DNA from: Sorghum bicolor
Taxonomy: Eukaryota > Streptophyta > Magnoliopsida > Poales > Poaceae
Direction of reading: 5' to 3'
Length of the DNA: 64,000 nt
NCBI RefSeq assembly: GCF_000003195.3
Contig: NW_018396398.1
Location: 725,052-789,051, forward strand
A model generated the notes under the pieces. It was not told the DNA's origin and did no database searches. It worked only from the letters and a program-made list of their open reading frames with translations. The translations under genes and the position numbers were made by a program. Numbering within the stretch: position 1 is the first letter of the stretch; each line of letters begins with the position of its first letter. Shown here in pieces: positions 36,301 to 47,978 of this stretch.

Positions 36301-37759
36301 TGAAGAGGCTCAAGTGGAGGCTTGATTTGATATGTTTGGATATAGTGCTAATCTTGATGCAAGATAGTTGCACAGTTTGCATGGAACGTACCATATGTTA
36401 AGAAATCAATTTGGACGCACCCAATGCAACTCCTAGATGACGTGTGTCATTTGGAATCACGCTTCGGTCTGTTTGGAGACAATGGTAGTTTCGGTGCAAG
36501 ATAGGTGCATAGTTTGTGCCTAATGCACCATAGCCTAAGAAACCATTTTTGACGCACCTGTTTGTACTCCTAGATGAAGAGGCTCAAGTGGAAGCTCGGT
36601 TCGGTCTGTTTGGAGATAGTGCTAATCTTGATGCAAGATAAGTACACGGTTTGCATGGAACATACCAAATGCTTAGAAATAAATTTGGATGCACCAGATG
36701 GAACTCCTTGATGACGTGTGTCATATGGAATCTCACTTTGGTTTGTTTAGAAAGTGTGTTAGTTTTGGTGCAAGATATGTGCTTGGTTTGCGCCTAATGC
36801 ACCATAGTCTAAGAAACCATTTTGGAAGCACCTGTTTGTACTCCTAGATGAAGAGGCTCAAATGGAAGCACGGTTCGGTTTGTTTGGAGATAGTGCTAAT
36901 CTTGATGCAAGATAGGTGCACGGTTTTCATGAAACATACCATATGCTTGGAAATCAATTTGGATGCACCCGATGGAACTCCTTGATGACGTATGTCATAT
37001 GGAATCTTGCTTCGGTCTGTTCGTAGACATTGTAAGTTTTAGGACAAGATAGGTGCACAGTTTGCGCCTAATGCACCATAGTCTAAGAAACCATTTTTGA
37101 CGAACTATTTGGTACTCCTGGGTGAAGAGGCTCAAGTGGAAGCTTGGTTCGATCAGTTTGGGGATAGTGCTAATCCTTATGCAAGGTAGGTGCATGGTTT
37201 GCATGGAACATACCATATGCTTGGAAATCAATTTGGATGCACCCGATGGAACTCCTTGATGACGTGTGTCATATGGAATCTCACTTCGGTCCATTTGGAG
37301 ACATTATTAGTTTCGATGCAAGATAGAGTTTGCACCTAATGCACCATAGTTTAAGAAACCATTTTGGATGCACTTGTTGGTACTCCTAGGTGAAGGGGAT
37401 CAAGTGGATGCTCGGTTCGGTCTGTTTGGAGATAGTGCTAATCTTGATGCAAGATAGGTGCACGATTTGCATGGAACATACCATATGCTCAGAAATCAAT
37501 TTGGACGCACTAGATGGAACACCTAGATGACATGTGTCATATGGAATCTCACTTCAGTCCGTTTAGAGACAGTGTTAGTTTCGGTGCAAGATAGGTGCAC
37601 GGTTTGCACCTAATGCACGATAGGATAAGAAACTATTTTGGATGCACCCGATGGTACTCCAAGGTCAAGGGGCTCGAGTGAAAGCTCGGTTTGGTCTGTC
37701 TGGAGATAGTGCTAATCTTAATGCAAGATAGATACACAGTTTGCATGGAACATACCATA

Positions 37760-38130
37760 TGCTTGGAAATCCGTTTGGATGCACCCGATGGAACTCCTGA
37801 TGATGTGTGCCATATGGAATCTCGCTTTGGTCCATTTGGAGACATTGTTAGTTTCGGTGCAAGATAGGTGCACATTTGGCACCTAATGCACCATAGTCTA
37901 AGAAACCATAGTCTGTTTGGAGACAGTGTTAGTTTCGGTGCAGGATAGGTGCAAGGTTTGCTCATAATGCATCATAGGCTAAGAAACCATTTTGGACACA
38001 CCCGATGGTACTCCTAGGTAAAAGGCTCAAGTGAAAGCTCAGTTTGGTCTATTTGGAGATAGTGCTAATCTTGATGTAAGATAGATGCACGGTCTGCATG
38101 GATCGTACCATATGCTTAGAAATTAATTTG
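37760..38130 (+). repeat. Satellite block with deletion junction shared with 39703-40075
   Basis: The join AAGAAACCATAGTCTGTTTGG at ~37900 removes most of one dimer. The identical join occurs at ~39843, 1943 bp away, in a matching context. The two blocks therefore descend from one deleted ancestor by duplication. Confidence 0.65.
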
Positions 38131-41047
38131 GACACACCCGATAGAACTCCTTCATGACGTGTGTCATATGGAATCTTGCTTTGGTGTGGTTAGAGACAGT
38201 ATTAGTTTTGGTGCAAGATATGTGCTCGGTTTGCATGTGAAGAGGCTAAAGTGGAGGCTCGGTTTGGTCTGTTTAGAGATAGTGCTAATCTTGATGCAAG
38301 ATAGGTGCACGATTTGCATGGAACATACCATATGCTCAGAAATTAATTTGGACGTAACAGATGGAACTCCTAGATGACATGTGTCATATGGAATCTCACT
38401 TCGGTCCATTTAGAGACAGTGTTTGTTTCGGTACAAGATAGGTGCACGGTTTGCACCTAATGCACCATAGGATAAGAATCCATTTTGGACGCACCCGATG
38501 GTACTCCTAGGTCAAGGGACTCAAGTGAAAGCTCGGTTTGGTCTGTTTGGAGATTGTGCTAATCTTGATGCAAGATAGATGCACGGTTTGCATGGAACAT
38601 ACGATATGCTCAGAAATCAATTAGAACGCACCTGATAAAACTAATTGATAATGCGTGTCATATGGAATATTGCTTCGGTTCGTTTAGAGACAGTTTTATT
38701 TTTGGTAAAAGATATGTGCACGGTTTATGCCTAATGCACCATAGGCTAAGAAACTATTTTAGATGCACCCGGTGGTACTCGTAGTTGAAGAGGCTCAAGT
38801 GGAGGCTTGATTTGGTCTGTTCGGATATAGTGCTAATCTTGATGAAAGATAGTTGCACAGTTTGCATAGAACGTACCATATGTTAAGAAATCAATTTCGA
38901 CGCACCCATTGGAAATCTTAGATTACTTGTGTCATATGGAATCTCGCTTCGATCAGTTTGGAGACAATGTTAGTTTTGGTGCAAGATAGATGCATAGTTT
39001 GTGCCTAATGCACCATAGTCTAAGGAACCGTTTTTGACACACCTGTGTGTACTCCTAGATGAAGAGGCTCAAGTGGAAGCTAGGTTCGATCTGTTTGGAG
39101 ATAGTGCTAACCGTGATGCAAGATAGGTTCACTGTTTGCATGGAACATACCATATGCTTGGAAATCAATTTGGATGCACCCGATGGAACTCCTCGATGAC
39201 GTGTGTCATATGGAATCTCGCTTTGGTCTATTTAGAAATAGTGTTAGTTTTGGTGCAAGATATGCGCATGGTTTGTGCCTAGCGCACCATAGTCAAAGAA
39301 ACCATTTTGGAAGCACCTGTTGGTACTTCGGTGAAGAGGCTCAAGTGGAAGCTTAGTTTGATCTATTTTGGAGATAGTGCTAATCTTGATGCAAGATAGG
39401 TGCATGATTTGCAAGGAACATACCATATGCTTAGAAATCAATTTGGACGCACCCAATGGAACTCCTAGATGATGTGTGTCATATGGAATCTTGCTTCGGT
39501 CTGTTTGTAAACATTGTAAGTTTTAGTGCAAGATAGGTGCACAGTTTGTGCCTAATGCACCATAGTCTAAGAAACCATTTTGGACGCACTATTTGGAACT
39601 CTTGGGTGAAGAGGCTCAAGTGGGAGCTTGGTTCGGTCAGTTTGGAGATAGTGCTAATCCTTATGCAAGGTAGGTGCCTGGTTTGCATGGAACATACCAT
39701 ATGCTTAGAAATCAATTTGGATGCACCCGATGGAACTCCTTGATGACGTGTGCCATATGGAATCTCGCTTTGGTCCATTTGGAGACATTATTAGTTTCAG
39801 TGCAAGATAGGTGCACAGTTGGCACCTAATGCACCATAGTCTAAGAAACCATAGTCTGTTTGGAGACAGTGTTAGTTTCGGTGCAGGATAGGTGCAAGGT
39901 TTGCACATAATGCAGCATAGGTTAAGAAACCATTTTGGACGCACCCGATGGTACTCCTAGGTAAAAGGCTCAAGTGAAAGCTCAGTTTGGTCTATTTAGA
40001 GATAGTGCTAATCTTGATGCAAGATAGATGCACGGTCTGCATGGAACATACCATATGCTTAGAAATTAATTTGGACACACCCGATAGAACTCCTTGATGA
40101 CGTGTGTCATATGGAATCTCGCTTTGGTGTGCTTAGAGACAGTATTAGTTTTGGTGCAAGATATATGCACAGTTTGCGCCTAATGCACCAAAGTCTAAGA
40201 AACCATTTTGGAAGCACCTGTTGGTACTATGTGAAGAGGCTCAAGTGGAGGCTCGGTTCGGTCTATTTAGAGATAGTGCTAATCTTGATGCAAGATAGGT
40301 GCACGATTTGCGTGGAACATACCATATGCTCAGAAATCAATATGGACGCACCAGATGGAACTCCTAGATGACATGTGTCATATGGAATCTCACTTCGGTC
40401 TGTTTAGAGACAGTGTTAGTTTCGGTGCAAGATATGTAACCGGTTTGCACATAATGCAGCATAGGCTAAGAAACCATTTTGGATGCACCCGATGGTACTC
40501 CTAGGTAAAAGGCTCAAGTGAAAGCTTGGTTTGGTCTATTTCGAGATAGTGCTAATCTTCATTCAAGATAGATGCACGGTTTGCATGGAACATACGATAT
40601 GCTCAGAAATCAATTAGGACGCACCTGATTTAACTCCTTGATAATGTGTGTCATATGGAATAGTGCTTAGGTTTGTTTAGAGACAGTGTTATTTTTGGTA
40701 GAAGATATGTGCACGGTTGACGCCTAATTTACCATAGGCTAAGAAACCATTTTAGACGCACCCGGTGGTACTCGTAGTTGAAGAGGCTCAAGTGGAGGCT
40801 TGATTTGGTCTATTCAGATATAGTGCTAATCTTGATGCAAGATAGTTGCACAGTTTGCATAGAACGTACCATATGTTAAGAAATCAATTTGGACGCACCC
40901 AATGGAACTCCTAGATGACGTGTGTCATATGGAATCTCACTTCGGTTTGTTTGGAGACAATGTTAGTTTCGGTGCAAGTTAGGTGCATAGTTTGTGCCTA
41001 ATGCACCATAGTCTAGGAAACCATTTTTGACGCACCTATTTGTACTC

Positions 41048-41513
41048 TGTTAACGAAAGCTAGTCGGTAGTCTACCTTGGGGTATACCCACGGTAGTAGT
41101 TTATCGGCAGAGAGGTGCGCAAGCTACGAACTCGATGGTGACGCAAGACAGAGACAAGGATTTTATCCAGGTTTAGTCGCCGTGTGGGCGTAATACCTAC
41201 GTCCTGCGTCTTATTGTATTGTCGTAGATTTTGTTGAGTTGAGATGATCTATCCTAGGGCGTCCCTCGCCTCTGTTTATATAGTCTAGAGGGCAGGGTTA
41301 CAGATCTGGAAACTAATCCTAGTCGGTTACAGTTGCCATAGATAGTGCGACATCAATTCCTATTCTAACCGACTAGAATCCTGCTTGATCTCCACATCTT
41401 GTTTCCTTGCGTGAGACTCCAAGCAGTTGGATCAAGCTTCGAACTATCTCGTGATGGGCCAAGCCTCCTGGCCCAAGTCTAGCTGTAAGGGTATAGGGGT
41501 TTATACCCCCACA
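41048..41513 (-). repeat. 3' LTR of Tat-like element (left in window)
   Basis: 466 bp from TGTTAACGAAAGCTAG to TTATACCCCCACA. It matches 54569-55034 end to end. On the - strand it begins TGTGGGGG and ends GTTAACA, so the TG..CA rule holds in both orientations. Confidence 0.93.
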
Positions 41514-42057
41514 GCTAGTCCCCGAGCACCATGTATTGTGATGTAACACACCATCTTGAGCTTCTTCGACGAGTGAGGCTTGACGTCTTCGATTAGCAGG
41601 AAAGTCGCCCGAACAGTTGCAACGGTATTTTAACCAACTTAAAAGACAGTTGATCAACATTGACATCAAAGAAGCAGGTTGTTCAAAGAATGCATGGTGC
41701 TCTTAATCAAAAAATATTTTTTTCCTGACGAAGTGTGCCCACTTTACTTTTCTGAAAAGTATAGACTTTCAAAAAGCTAGCATATTCACCGCAAGGTGAA
41801 GTGTGCCCACTTAGTCCCCGAGCCTGGTAGTAGGTGACGTAGGCACGTGGTGCCAGGGTCTAAAGAGAAAAACCACATAGAAAAATCTGATACTGAAATG
41901 CATCGCCAGATGCATCGTACCGATGTAGTCCCCAAGCTTGCTGGAAGGCAAAGCATGAGCCTTATAGCAAGGTCTAAAAAATTAGAATTATCCGAGCAGC
42001 CGTTATACAATTTGATTTTTCAATGCCAAGATCGTGTTGCTCTTTTTGTGTCTGAGA
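41514..42057. other. 3' untranslated region of Tat-like element next to the 3' LTR
   Basis: No coding domain is seen on either strand. The phrase AGTCCCCGAGC appears repeatedly (for example 41517 and 41814) and foreshadows the minisatellite to the right. The expected polypurine tract beside the LTR is weak (GGGGACTAGC on the - strand). Confidence 0.5.
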
Positions 42058-42470
42058 GAACCGATTAACCAATCCCTGAGTGTGTCATGCTCGAGGTTTG
42101 GCATAGTTCCCAGATTTTCAAAAGATGAGACTAATCAGCCAGTCCCTGAGTATGGCGTGCTCGGTGGTCGGTGCAGTCCCAGATTGTCGAGAGGTTAGAC
42201 TGGTCGACCAGTCCCCGAGCATCTCATGCTCGGTGGTCGGTACAGTCTCCAGGATGTCGAATGGGCAGACTGGTCGACCAGTCCCCGAGCATGTCATGCT
42301 CGGTGGTTAGTACAGTCCCAAGGATGTCGAATGGGCAGACTGGTCGACCAGTCCCCGAGAATGTCATGCTCGGTGGTCGGTACAGTCCTTAGGATGTCGA
42401 ATGGGCAGACTGGTCGACCAGTCCCCGAGCATGTCATGCTCGATGGTCGGTACAGTCCCCAAGTATATCA
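42058..42470 (+). repeat. 70-bp minisatellite, about six copies
   Basis: The unit starts around GACTGGTCGACCAGTCCCCG and contains CATGCTCGGTGGTCGGTAC. Anchor positions 42128, 42198, 42268, 42338 and 42408 give an exact 70-bp period. The left copies are diverged and the right ones nearly identical. Each right-hand unit carries the perfect palindrome TGGTCGACCA. It lies in the 3' untranslated region of the Tat-like element. Confidence 0.9.
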
Positions 42471-42755
42471 TGTCTATCTGACCAAAACTCCTACTTTTCT
42501 TTTGAAAAAACCGTATCGCTGTATTAATGTGCGATGTGACAGAGCATCCTGCCATATTGTTAGGCTATTGCATAAAAAGGTGCCCCTGGTAAATGTGCAG
42601 CCGCTCTTTGCGCAGTCCAAGAAAAGAAAACCATCAATTATGCAGAAAAGCCACCAAATTAACTGCGATAATTATTGAAAACCGAAACGCCACAGCTGCC
42701 GCAAGATCCGCCCACTTCCCCAAAATGCGGAAAGTGGTAGAGGTGGGGCTGTTGT

Positions 42756-42764
42756 TATAAAAAG
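42756..42764 (+). promoter_or_regulatory. TATA box upstream of the antisense ORF
   Basis: TATAAAAAG lies about 120 bp before the ATG at 42879, in a non-repetitive stretch with no upstream ATG after it. This suggests that the antisense ORF has its own promoter reading on the + strand. No experimental support is visible. Confidence 0.55.
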
Positions 42765-42878
42765 CCCAAAGTCGCACTCTAGTTCTATACCCAGCAATCA
42801 CATACTATTGCCCAGCCTTCATCTTCCTCAGCACCTTCAAACCCCAAATCCGAGCTCAAAGGTTTCCACAAGAAGGAA

Positions 42879-43766
42879 ATGGCGAAGAGTGACGCCAAGA
42901 AGAGGGCCGAGATGATGGCCAAGGAATGGAAGAAGTCCCGGAGCAACACAAGATCCCTCAATGACCTCGTCAAGATGGGACTCCTGCACAATCAGGAGCT
43001 CGGCGGCTGGAGAGCACCGGAAGGGGAAAGCTACCCCGACCCTGGCGTCGGTGAGATCGTAGTTTCTGAAGATTTTTTCAAGAGGGGGTTTAGGATTCCA
43101 GTTCATCCTTTCCTTCAAGGCTCTCTTCTTTACTATGAGATCGGGATCTGCATCCTACACCCAAACTCCATTCTTCTCGTTTCCACTTTTATTCATTTGT
43201 GCGAGGCCTATGTCGGGATAGAGCCACACTTTGATCTCTTCCGTTACTTATTCTGCTTGAGGAAGAAGGGAGCAGTTGGAGGCTCCAAGATTGTAGGTGG
43301 AGTATACCTCAATCTTCGTGACGGGATGAAAAACCGTTACCTAAGTTGCCCGTGGAACACCTCCCTCACCGAATGGTACAAGAGGTGGTTCTACATTTGG
43401 CAAGAACCAGGCAGCGCCACTTTTTGCGATGTTGGATATATTCCCGAGAAGAGGGTCAGCTGGACAGCTCGACCCGAGTACACCGGTCAGGTGTCGAAGT
43501 TGATGAACCTGATCGACTGGTCCCGCCTGGACGGACCAGGAGTGGTCGGGAACTTCCTCGTGCGACGAGTAATGCCCTGTCAGAGGAGGGTGCACTTGGC
43601 GTACGAGTACGTAGGAAGCCAAGACCCGACCAGGATGCACTGGGACGGTTTGTAGAAGGCAGAGGTCCAGCGGTTGATGAACGAGTTATTGAACCTGACT
43701 GATGATAACTTCGTTTGAAGTGATGACCGGATGCCTGCTTTTAAGCTAGGCCGACCAGCTCCTAAG
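42879..43766 (+). pseudogene. Antisense ORF exon 1: 'putative gypsy type transposon' domain protein
   Basis: The ATG at 42879 opens 258 codons that include FKRGFRIPVHPFLQGSLLYY, LVSTFIHLCEAYVGIEPHFD and GGVYLNLRDGMKNRYL. I recognise these as the plant 'putative gypsy type transposon' (Transposase_28, PF04195-like) domain, found in antisense ORFs of Tat elements. A TAG at 43653 and a TGA near 43716 break the exon, but domain-like coding (KAEVQRLMNELLNLTD) continues to CCTAAG|GTAAAT, a good splice donor at 43767. The protein's role is unknown. It is convergent with, and antisense to, gag-pol of its host element. Confidence 0.75.
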
Positions 43767-43863
43767 GTAAATGGATGCCCATTTTTATCTATATTTCAAT
43801 ATAAGTAAGATAGCCTTTTGACTCATGACTTTTGACTGATGACTTGTCACTGTTGTATTGCAG

Positions 43864-45018
43864 ATAGGAGATAGTGACCGGTGCTCGGTGTACGTGTCGC
43901 TGGCACCCGGTATGGACCATCCTGCAGGGGTGGACCCACCGGCAGACAATGCTGCTCGGTGTCTCCAATACACCAGCAGCGAAGAAGACCAGAGCCGACC
44001 AACACCGACCACTGAAGATAGGGTGGCGGGGAAAAGGCCAATGGCTATGGAGCCATCCCCCACGGAGGCAATGCCGGCGGAGACCAGCTAGGCCCCGAAG
44101 CGTCGCCGGCTCGTGAGGATCGCCGACGACAAGGACGAAGAGGATGAGGCTGCTCCATATTTGGTTCGAAGACCACGTAGCCGCCCTGACGTCGCGCCGA
44201 TCGACGCTGGTCGGGTAACCAGTGATCCTCCTGCCCCACACACCGAGCTAATACGACTTGGAGGGGCAGAAGCGGCAGCGGCGGCTGGGAGGACCAGGAG
44301 AAGGTTCTTCGCGGCGATACATAGGAGCAAAGGCACAGGAGAAGGTTCTTCACGGCGGCTGTGAGTTATAAAACATGTCTTCTGCACTTTCTTTGTGTTT
44401 TACAAAGTATAATGTTGTTATGGGAATTTGCATTGGCTCTTTCTTGTTAGTGCGGCCTCAGATGTTGATCCAAGCAACATAGGCGGCTTGAGAACAACCG
44501 AGCCGGCCGTTGCTGACAAGGATTCCGCTGAGCAAACTACTCATGAGCGGCCCGTGGAGCAGCCCGCGGTTGTGTCCGTGGCAGGGACCACCGAGGAGGA
44601 CCCGGCTCGAGATAGGGCTGGGGCGAGTACCCCGACAAGGGGTGATGAGATGGAGAGGACGCCTCCCTCGAGCAGTGTTGCGGAGGAGGGAGACAAGGTC
44701 GCGACCCCCCTCCTGCTGAAGAAGAGAGGGCCCCGACTCCAGTCCTAGTAGAAGCTTCCACACCAGAGGGCTCCCCTAGCCGAGGTAAGGGTCCGATGAT
44801 ACCCGATACTATGGCTGGGGGTAGCAGGGAGGGCGCCGAGGGCCAAGCGGCCTCTGATGATGAAGTGGAGGAGATCCAGGGGCATCCCCGCGATGGTCGC
44901 CAACATGTTTACGTGTGGCACCAGCGTGGGGACCACTGGGCCGGCCACGAAGAGCTCGCCGAGACCGAGGAGGCGGCGAGGGTAGAGTGCGCTGCTAAGC
45001 GGCTCGTTGATGAAGTAA
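43864..45018 (+). pseudogene. Antisense ORF exons 2-3: acidic, low-complexity linker
   Basis: Exon 2 follows an acceptor at TTGTATTGCAG (to 43863) and runs to a GTGAGT donor at 44361. It is rich in D, E, P and R, with a TAG at 44089-44091 where CAG would keep the frame open. Exon 3 starts about 44462 (after CCTCAG) and ends at a GTAAGT donor at 45019. A frameshift near 44700 separates its two halves. The acidic composition (ADDKDEEDEAAP, ASDDEVEEIQGHP) fits the middle of this protein type. Exon limits are read from splice-site words and frame continuity only. Confidence 0.6.
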
Positions 45019-45096
45019 AGGTAAGTGGTCTTGTATTCTGCCAGAGTATGTATACATTGTTGCTTGTTCACTATATGACATGTATATTTCTTGCAG

Positions 45097-45840
45097 GGTG
45101 CAATGAAAACGGCGAAGTACCGAAAAAGGTGCTTCGACCAAATTGAAGGTATAATCGCCGAGAACAAAGCCCTGACCACGGAGGTGGACCACCTTCGGTT
45201 GGAGGCGGAGAGGGAGGTGGCCGAGAAGGCGGCTCAGGAAGAACGCCTGCTGGATCTGAATCGGCGACTAGCCGATAAGGACCGCGAGAAGAAGGGTAGG
45301 GCAAATGTTCCGAGCAGTTGTAGTTAACTGTGTGGTCGGTTTTGATGACCAGCAGTTGTTGCTTCAGGTCTAGAGTAGGAGATTGGGCGCCTCCGAGAAG
45401 AGAGGGATCGGCTCGACCAGGAGCGTGCCGGTGCGCTGCAGACCGAGCGCGAGGCTGGCGAGGAGCTGAAGAACAAAAGTCGGGAGTTAGCTGGTAAGAG
45501 CTGTTTCGCCCTTTTTGACCATGCAGTTTTCTTTTCCTCTTGTTTATACTGACTGTTTGCTTGGTTTTCTTGAAAACTCTGTCATAGTGCTTAAAGTCAA
45601 CACTAAAAAGCACCTCGATGAGCTGGTCAAGGAACGGGACTCCTAGAAGACCAACTGCATCAAGATCTAGAAAGGAGTAGCCCCAGTACTTGACCTGATC
45701 AGTCCCGAGCTCCCCGAGGACCAGCCCCGTGCGCCGAAGCTAACACCGGTCGAAAAGGCGCAGCAAGCGTGGGGCTGGCTTCAGTAGTTTGTTAAGGATG
45801 TCGGGGAGTTTGCCGGAGCGCACATGCTCAGCATGGTACG
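45097..45840 (+). pseudogene. Antisense ORF exons 4-6 (5' part): coiled-coil region
   Basis: Exon 4 (45097-45295) follows TTCTTGCAG. Exon 5 (45368-45493) follows GCTTCAG and ends at GTAAGA. Exon 6 starts near 45598 after GTCATAG. All three encode heptad-like, Glu/Arg/Leu-rich coiled coil (EIGRLREERDRLDQERAG, with one TAG just before it where CAG is expected). Exon 6 continues DLISPELPEDQPRAPKLTP and has several stops. It is then interrupted by the nested solo LTR, with the 5-bp duplication GTACG at 45836-45840. Confidence 0.6.
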
Positions 45841-47669
45841 TGTAACACCCTAGGTGTTAAGCATGCACTTAGTCTTATCAAAACATGCATAAGCATTCTC
45901 ATCAAGCATAGCATCACATGAGCATGTCATCCATCCAAAATGTGATTTATGTGCTTTATTCTATGAGATTTAAGTATGTTAAAAAAAATATGACGCTTGC
46001 TTCTAAAATTGTGAAATATTCAAACTAGGTTGAATTGTGTGCAAAAAGAATTAAGAGTATTTTTGTGCAATTTTTGGAGCCATAGAATTTGAGAAATGGA
46101 ATTTACACAAAAATCCCCAAAATGAATTTATTTGAAAACCTAGAACTAGTTTTAATCTGTAATTCAAATTCTATTTGGAATTTGGTCTTGCTTATTAAAA
46201 CAAAGTTGTAGGGTTTTTGTTTTGGAACAACTTTGCTTTTGGGAGAATAGGGTGAAAGTGATTTTTAAATAGCCCAAATGAATTTAGAAAGAATTTGAGA
46301 AAAGAATTTCAAAAAAAAATAGAAAAGGGGACAGGCGCTGCTGGGCCGACCCGCCTCCCTTTCGGCCCAGCCAGCAGCCCGGCCTGCCTCCCCCTCCCCT
46401 CTCTCTCCCGCGCGCGGCGCCCGCCTCGCCCCATCCTGCGACGGCCACGTGGCGGCCGTATGCCGGCGTTGGGCGCGCCGCGGCCGACCACCCCCTCCCC
46501 CTGGTCGGGACGCCACCCCGCGCCCCCAGACCACTCCCTCCATTCTGTCGCCCGCGCCTCTCCCTCCTTCCTCCGTTTGCGCAGCAGCAGCAGCAGCAGC
46601 GGCTCCGCCCGCGCCATTGCCGGAGAAAAGCTCCGCCGCTTGCCGCCGGTCGCACCAGAGCCCCAAACTCGACGCCAAGGACACCAGAGCACTCGCCGTC
46701 GCCGCGGTAAGCCCCTGCATACGCTCTACCAAGGTGAGAAGCAGTAGTGCGCCGTGAATCGCTCGCCGGAGGGCTCCGCCGCGACGGATCTTGCTGTATC
46801 CTGCCTCTTTTCGCTTGTTCTTTGGTGCACTAGGTCGGTAGTGAGGTGAGGAAGCTCGGAGGGACGTTTGCGCGCGCTCTACCGCACCGGAGCGGCCTGG
46901 CCACGACGAGCAGCGTCGCCGTGCCGCCATGCACGCTCGTCGGAGGTGTTCCGGTCATCCTCCGGCCAATCCGAGGGTACCCCTGGATGCGCCTCACTGC
47001 GGGGAGCACGCTGGTGCTCACCCCGTGGCAAGAGCCGGCCGGCCGGAGATCCGCCGGTGGGTTGCATGGCTGATCCGTGGGGTCACGGCCCCGGATCCCA
47101 CCTGTCAGTGCCTCTACGGGTGTGGATCTGGGTGAGTTTAGTGTTTTTCGGCGGTTTTCTCAAATAAACATTTTCCAGAAATCGGTTTAAATCTTGTAAA
47201 ATCTATATCTTGAGTTGTATGGTTCTATTCCCATGTTGTTTTGCAGATGGTCAAATGTACTATGGTTATTGCATCCTCTGCCTGTACCCCGCTATGGGTG
47301 ATGACTAGACCAAGGGCGATGGTCACTCTGTATCTTCTTTTGCTTTTGTGGGGATGACCAAAACTATGGCACTGTATCAAACTGAACTTGTGTGTGTAAT
47401 TTCATACTACGAAGATTCCGCTACTTATGAACTTGGCTGTAATAACTTTAAGCACTCCGATGTTTTCGATGAATGTTTTCGAACTGGATGTAACTGTGAA
47501 TGGTGACCGCTGAACTTATTACGATCTTGGCTGTATGTACGATTTGTGGTTTGAAATCCTTCGATATTTCACGGACTACCGGGATTATATGGGCTTAAGC
47601 TGGATGGTTTGACTATGCAAATGGTCGCTATCAGGCTTAATCTCTCATAATTTGGGCGGTTCCGATACA
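45841..47669 (+). mobile_element. Nested solo LTR (1.83 kb) inside the antisense ORF
   Basis: The sequence starts TGTAACACCCTAGG and ends GGTTCCGATACA, TG..CA, between direct repeats GTACG at 45836-45840 and 47670-47674. The antisense-ORF exon resumes directly after it. No internal LTR pair, primer-binding site or pol is present, so a solo LTR left by recombination is the simplest reading. The left 450 bp are AT-rich, and 46320-47150 is very GC-rich with CpG and short GCC-type runs. The long frames there (for example 46265-46930 on the - strand) are Ala/Arg/Gly-rich composition artefacts. The family is not identified. Confidence 0.82.
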
Positions 47670-47978
47670 GTACGCGCCCACTACCCCCTGGTCGATTTGT
47701 CCCGACTTGAGAGGTGATATCCGAAGGAGGTTGGTCCAAGGGAGGCGGATGACCTTCGCGTCAATCTGCTGGACCTATCGTCGACAGTGATCGGCGATAT
47801 AAATCTCTGCGGGACATCAACTCCCCCCGATCAGCCGTGATCAGATAGGTCGGTCCGGGAGTTGTCGGGGGCATCGATTGCAGGAGATGGGCGGTCGACG
47901 CCTGCGGTCTCGACCAGCCAGGCGCCGGTGGCCCCGACCCCTTCGGCGGGACAAGAGAGTCGTGCGGCTGAGCAGTAG
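47670..47978 (+). pseudogene. Antisense ORF exon 6 3' part: conserved C-terminus
   Basis: Coding resumes after the solo LTR with HYPLVDLSRLER, a TGA, then YPKEVGPREADDLRVNLLD and INLCGTSTPPDQP. This is a tail I associate with this family of grass transposon proteins. Another TGA follows, then an Ala/Pro/Ser/Thr-rich stretch to TAG at 47976-47978. Both TGAs fit CGA or GGA decay. The ORF ends 284 bp from the convergent pol stop at 48263. Confidence 0.6.

Larger units (their letters stand above)
21812..41047 (+). repeat. 137-bp centromeric satellite array, segment 3
   Basis: About 19.2 kb of uninterrupted A-B satellite up to the Tat LTR. Traces of the eight-type order persist, for example 8-1-2-3-4-5 at 22050-23420 and 3-4-5-6-7-8-1 at 33760-35420. 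Deletions and repeats of partial blocks are frequent, with type 1 directly repeated and types 5-6 or 7-8 recurring without the others. It contains a 3.25-kb tandem duplication and several shared deletion junctions. Nothing else is visible inside. Confidence 0.92.

Noticed and set aside
6265..41047. Dozens of 60-143 codon ORFs in the satellite, often with near-identical proteins (for example ...SCIKISTISKQTKPS...)
   Set aside because: They repeat with the 137/274-bp period on both strands, have no domains, and arise because a stop-poor frame is copied with each monomer.
6265..41047. CRISPR array
   Set aside because: There are no unique spacers between short repeats; the whole 137-bp unit is repeated, and the context is plant retroelement DNA.
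42837..43640. Minus-strand ORFs opposite antisense-ORF exon 1
   Set aside because: These are shadow frames. The + strand frame carries the recognisable domain and the splice donor.
42879..43655. Host protein-coding gene
   Set aside because: It lies between the LTRs of a retrotransposon with target duplications, carries a transposon-type domain and is broken by stops.
45071..45613. 180-codon minus-strand ORF
   Set aside because: It spans inferred exons and introns of the + strand gene, is Pro/Ser/Arg-rich and has no domain.
46265..46930. Long Ala/Arg/Gly-rich ORFs on both strands in the GC-rich block (46265-47167)
   Set aside because: All frames are open because of GC content. The block lies within a solo LTR and no protein family is recognisable.
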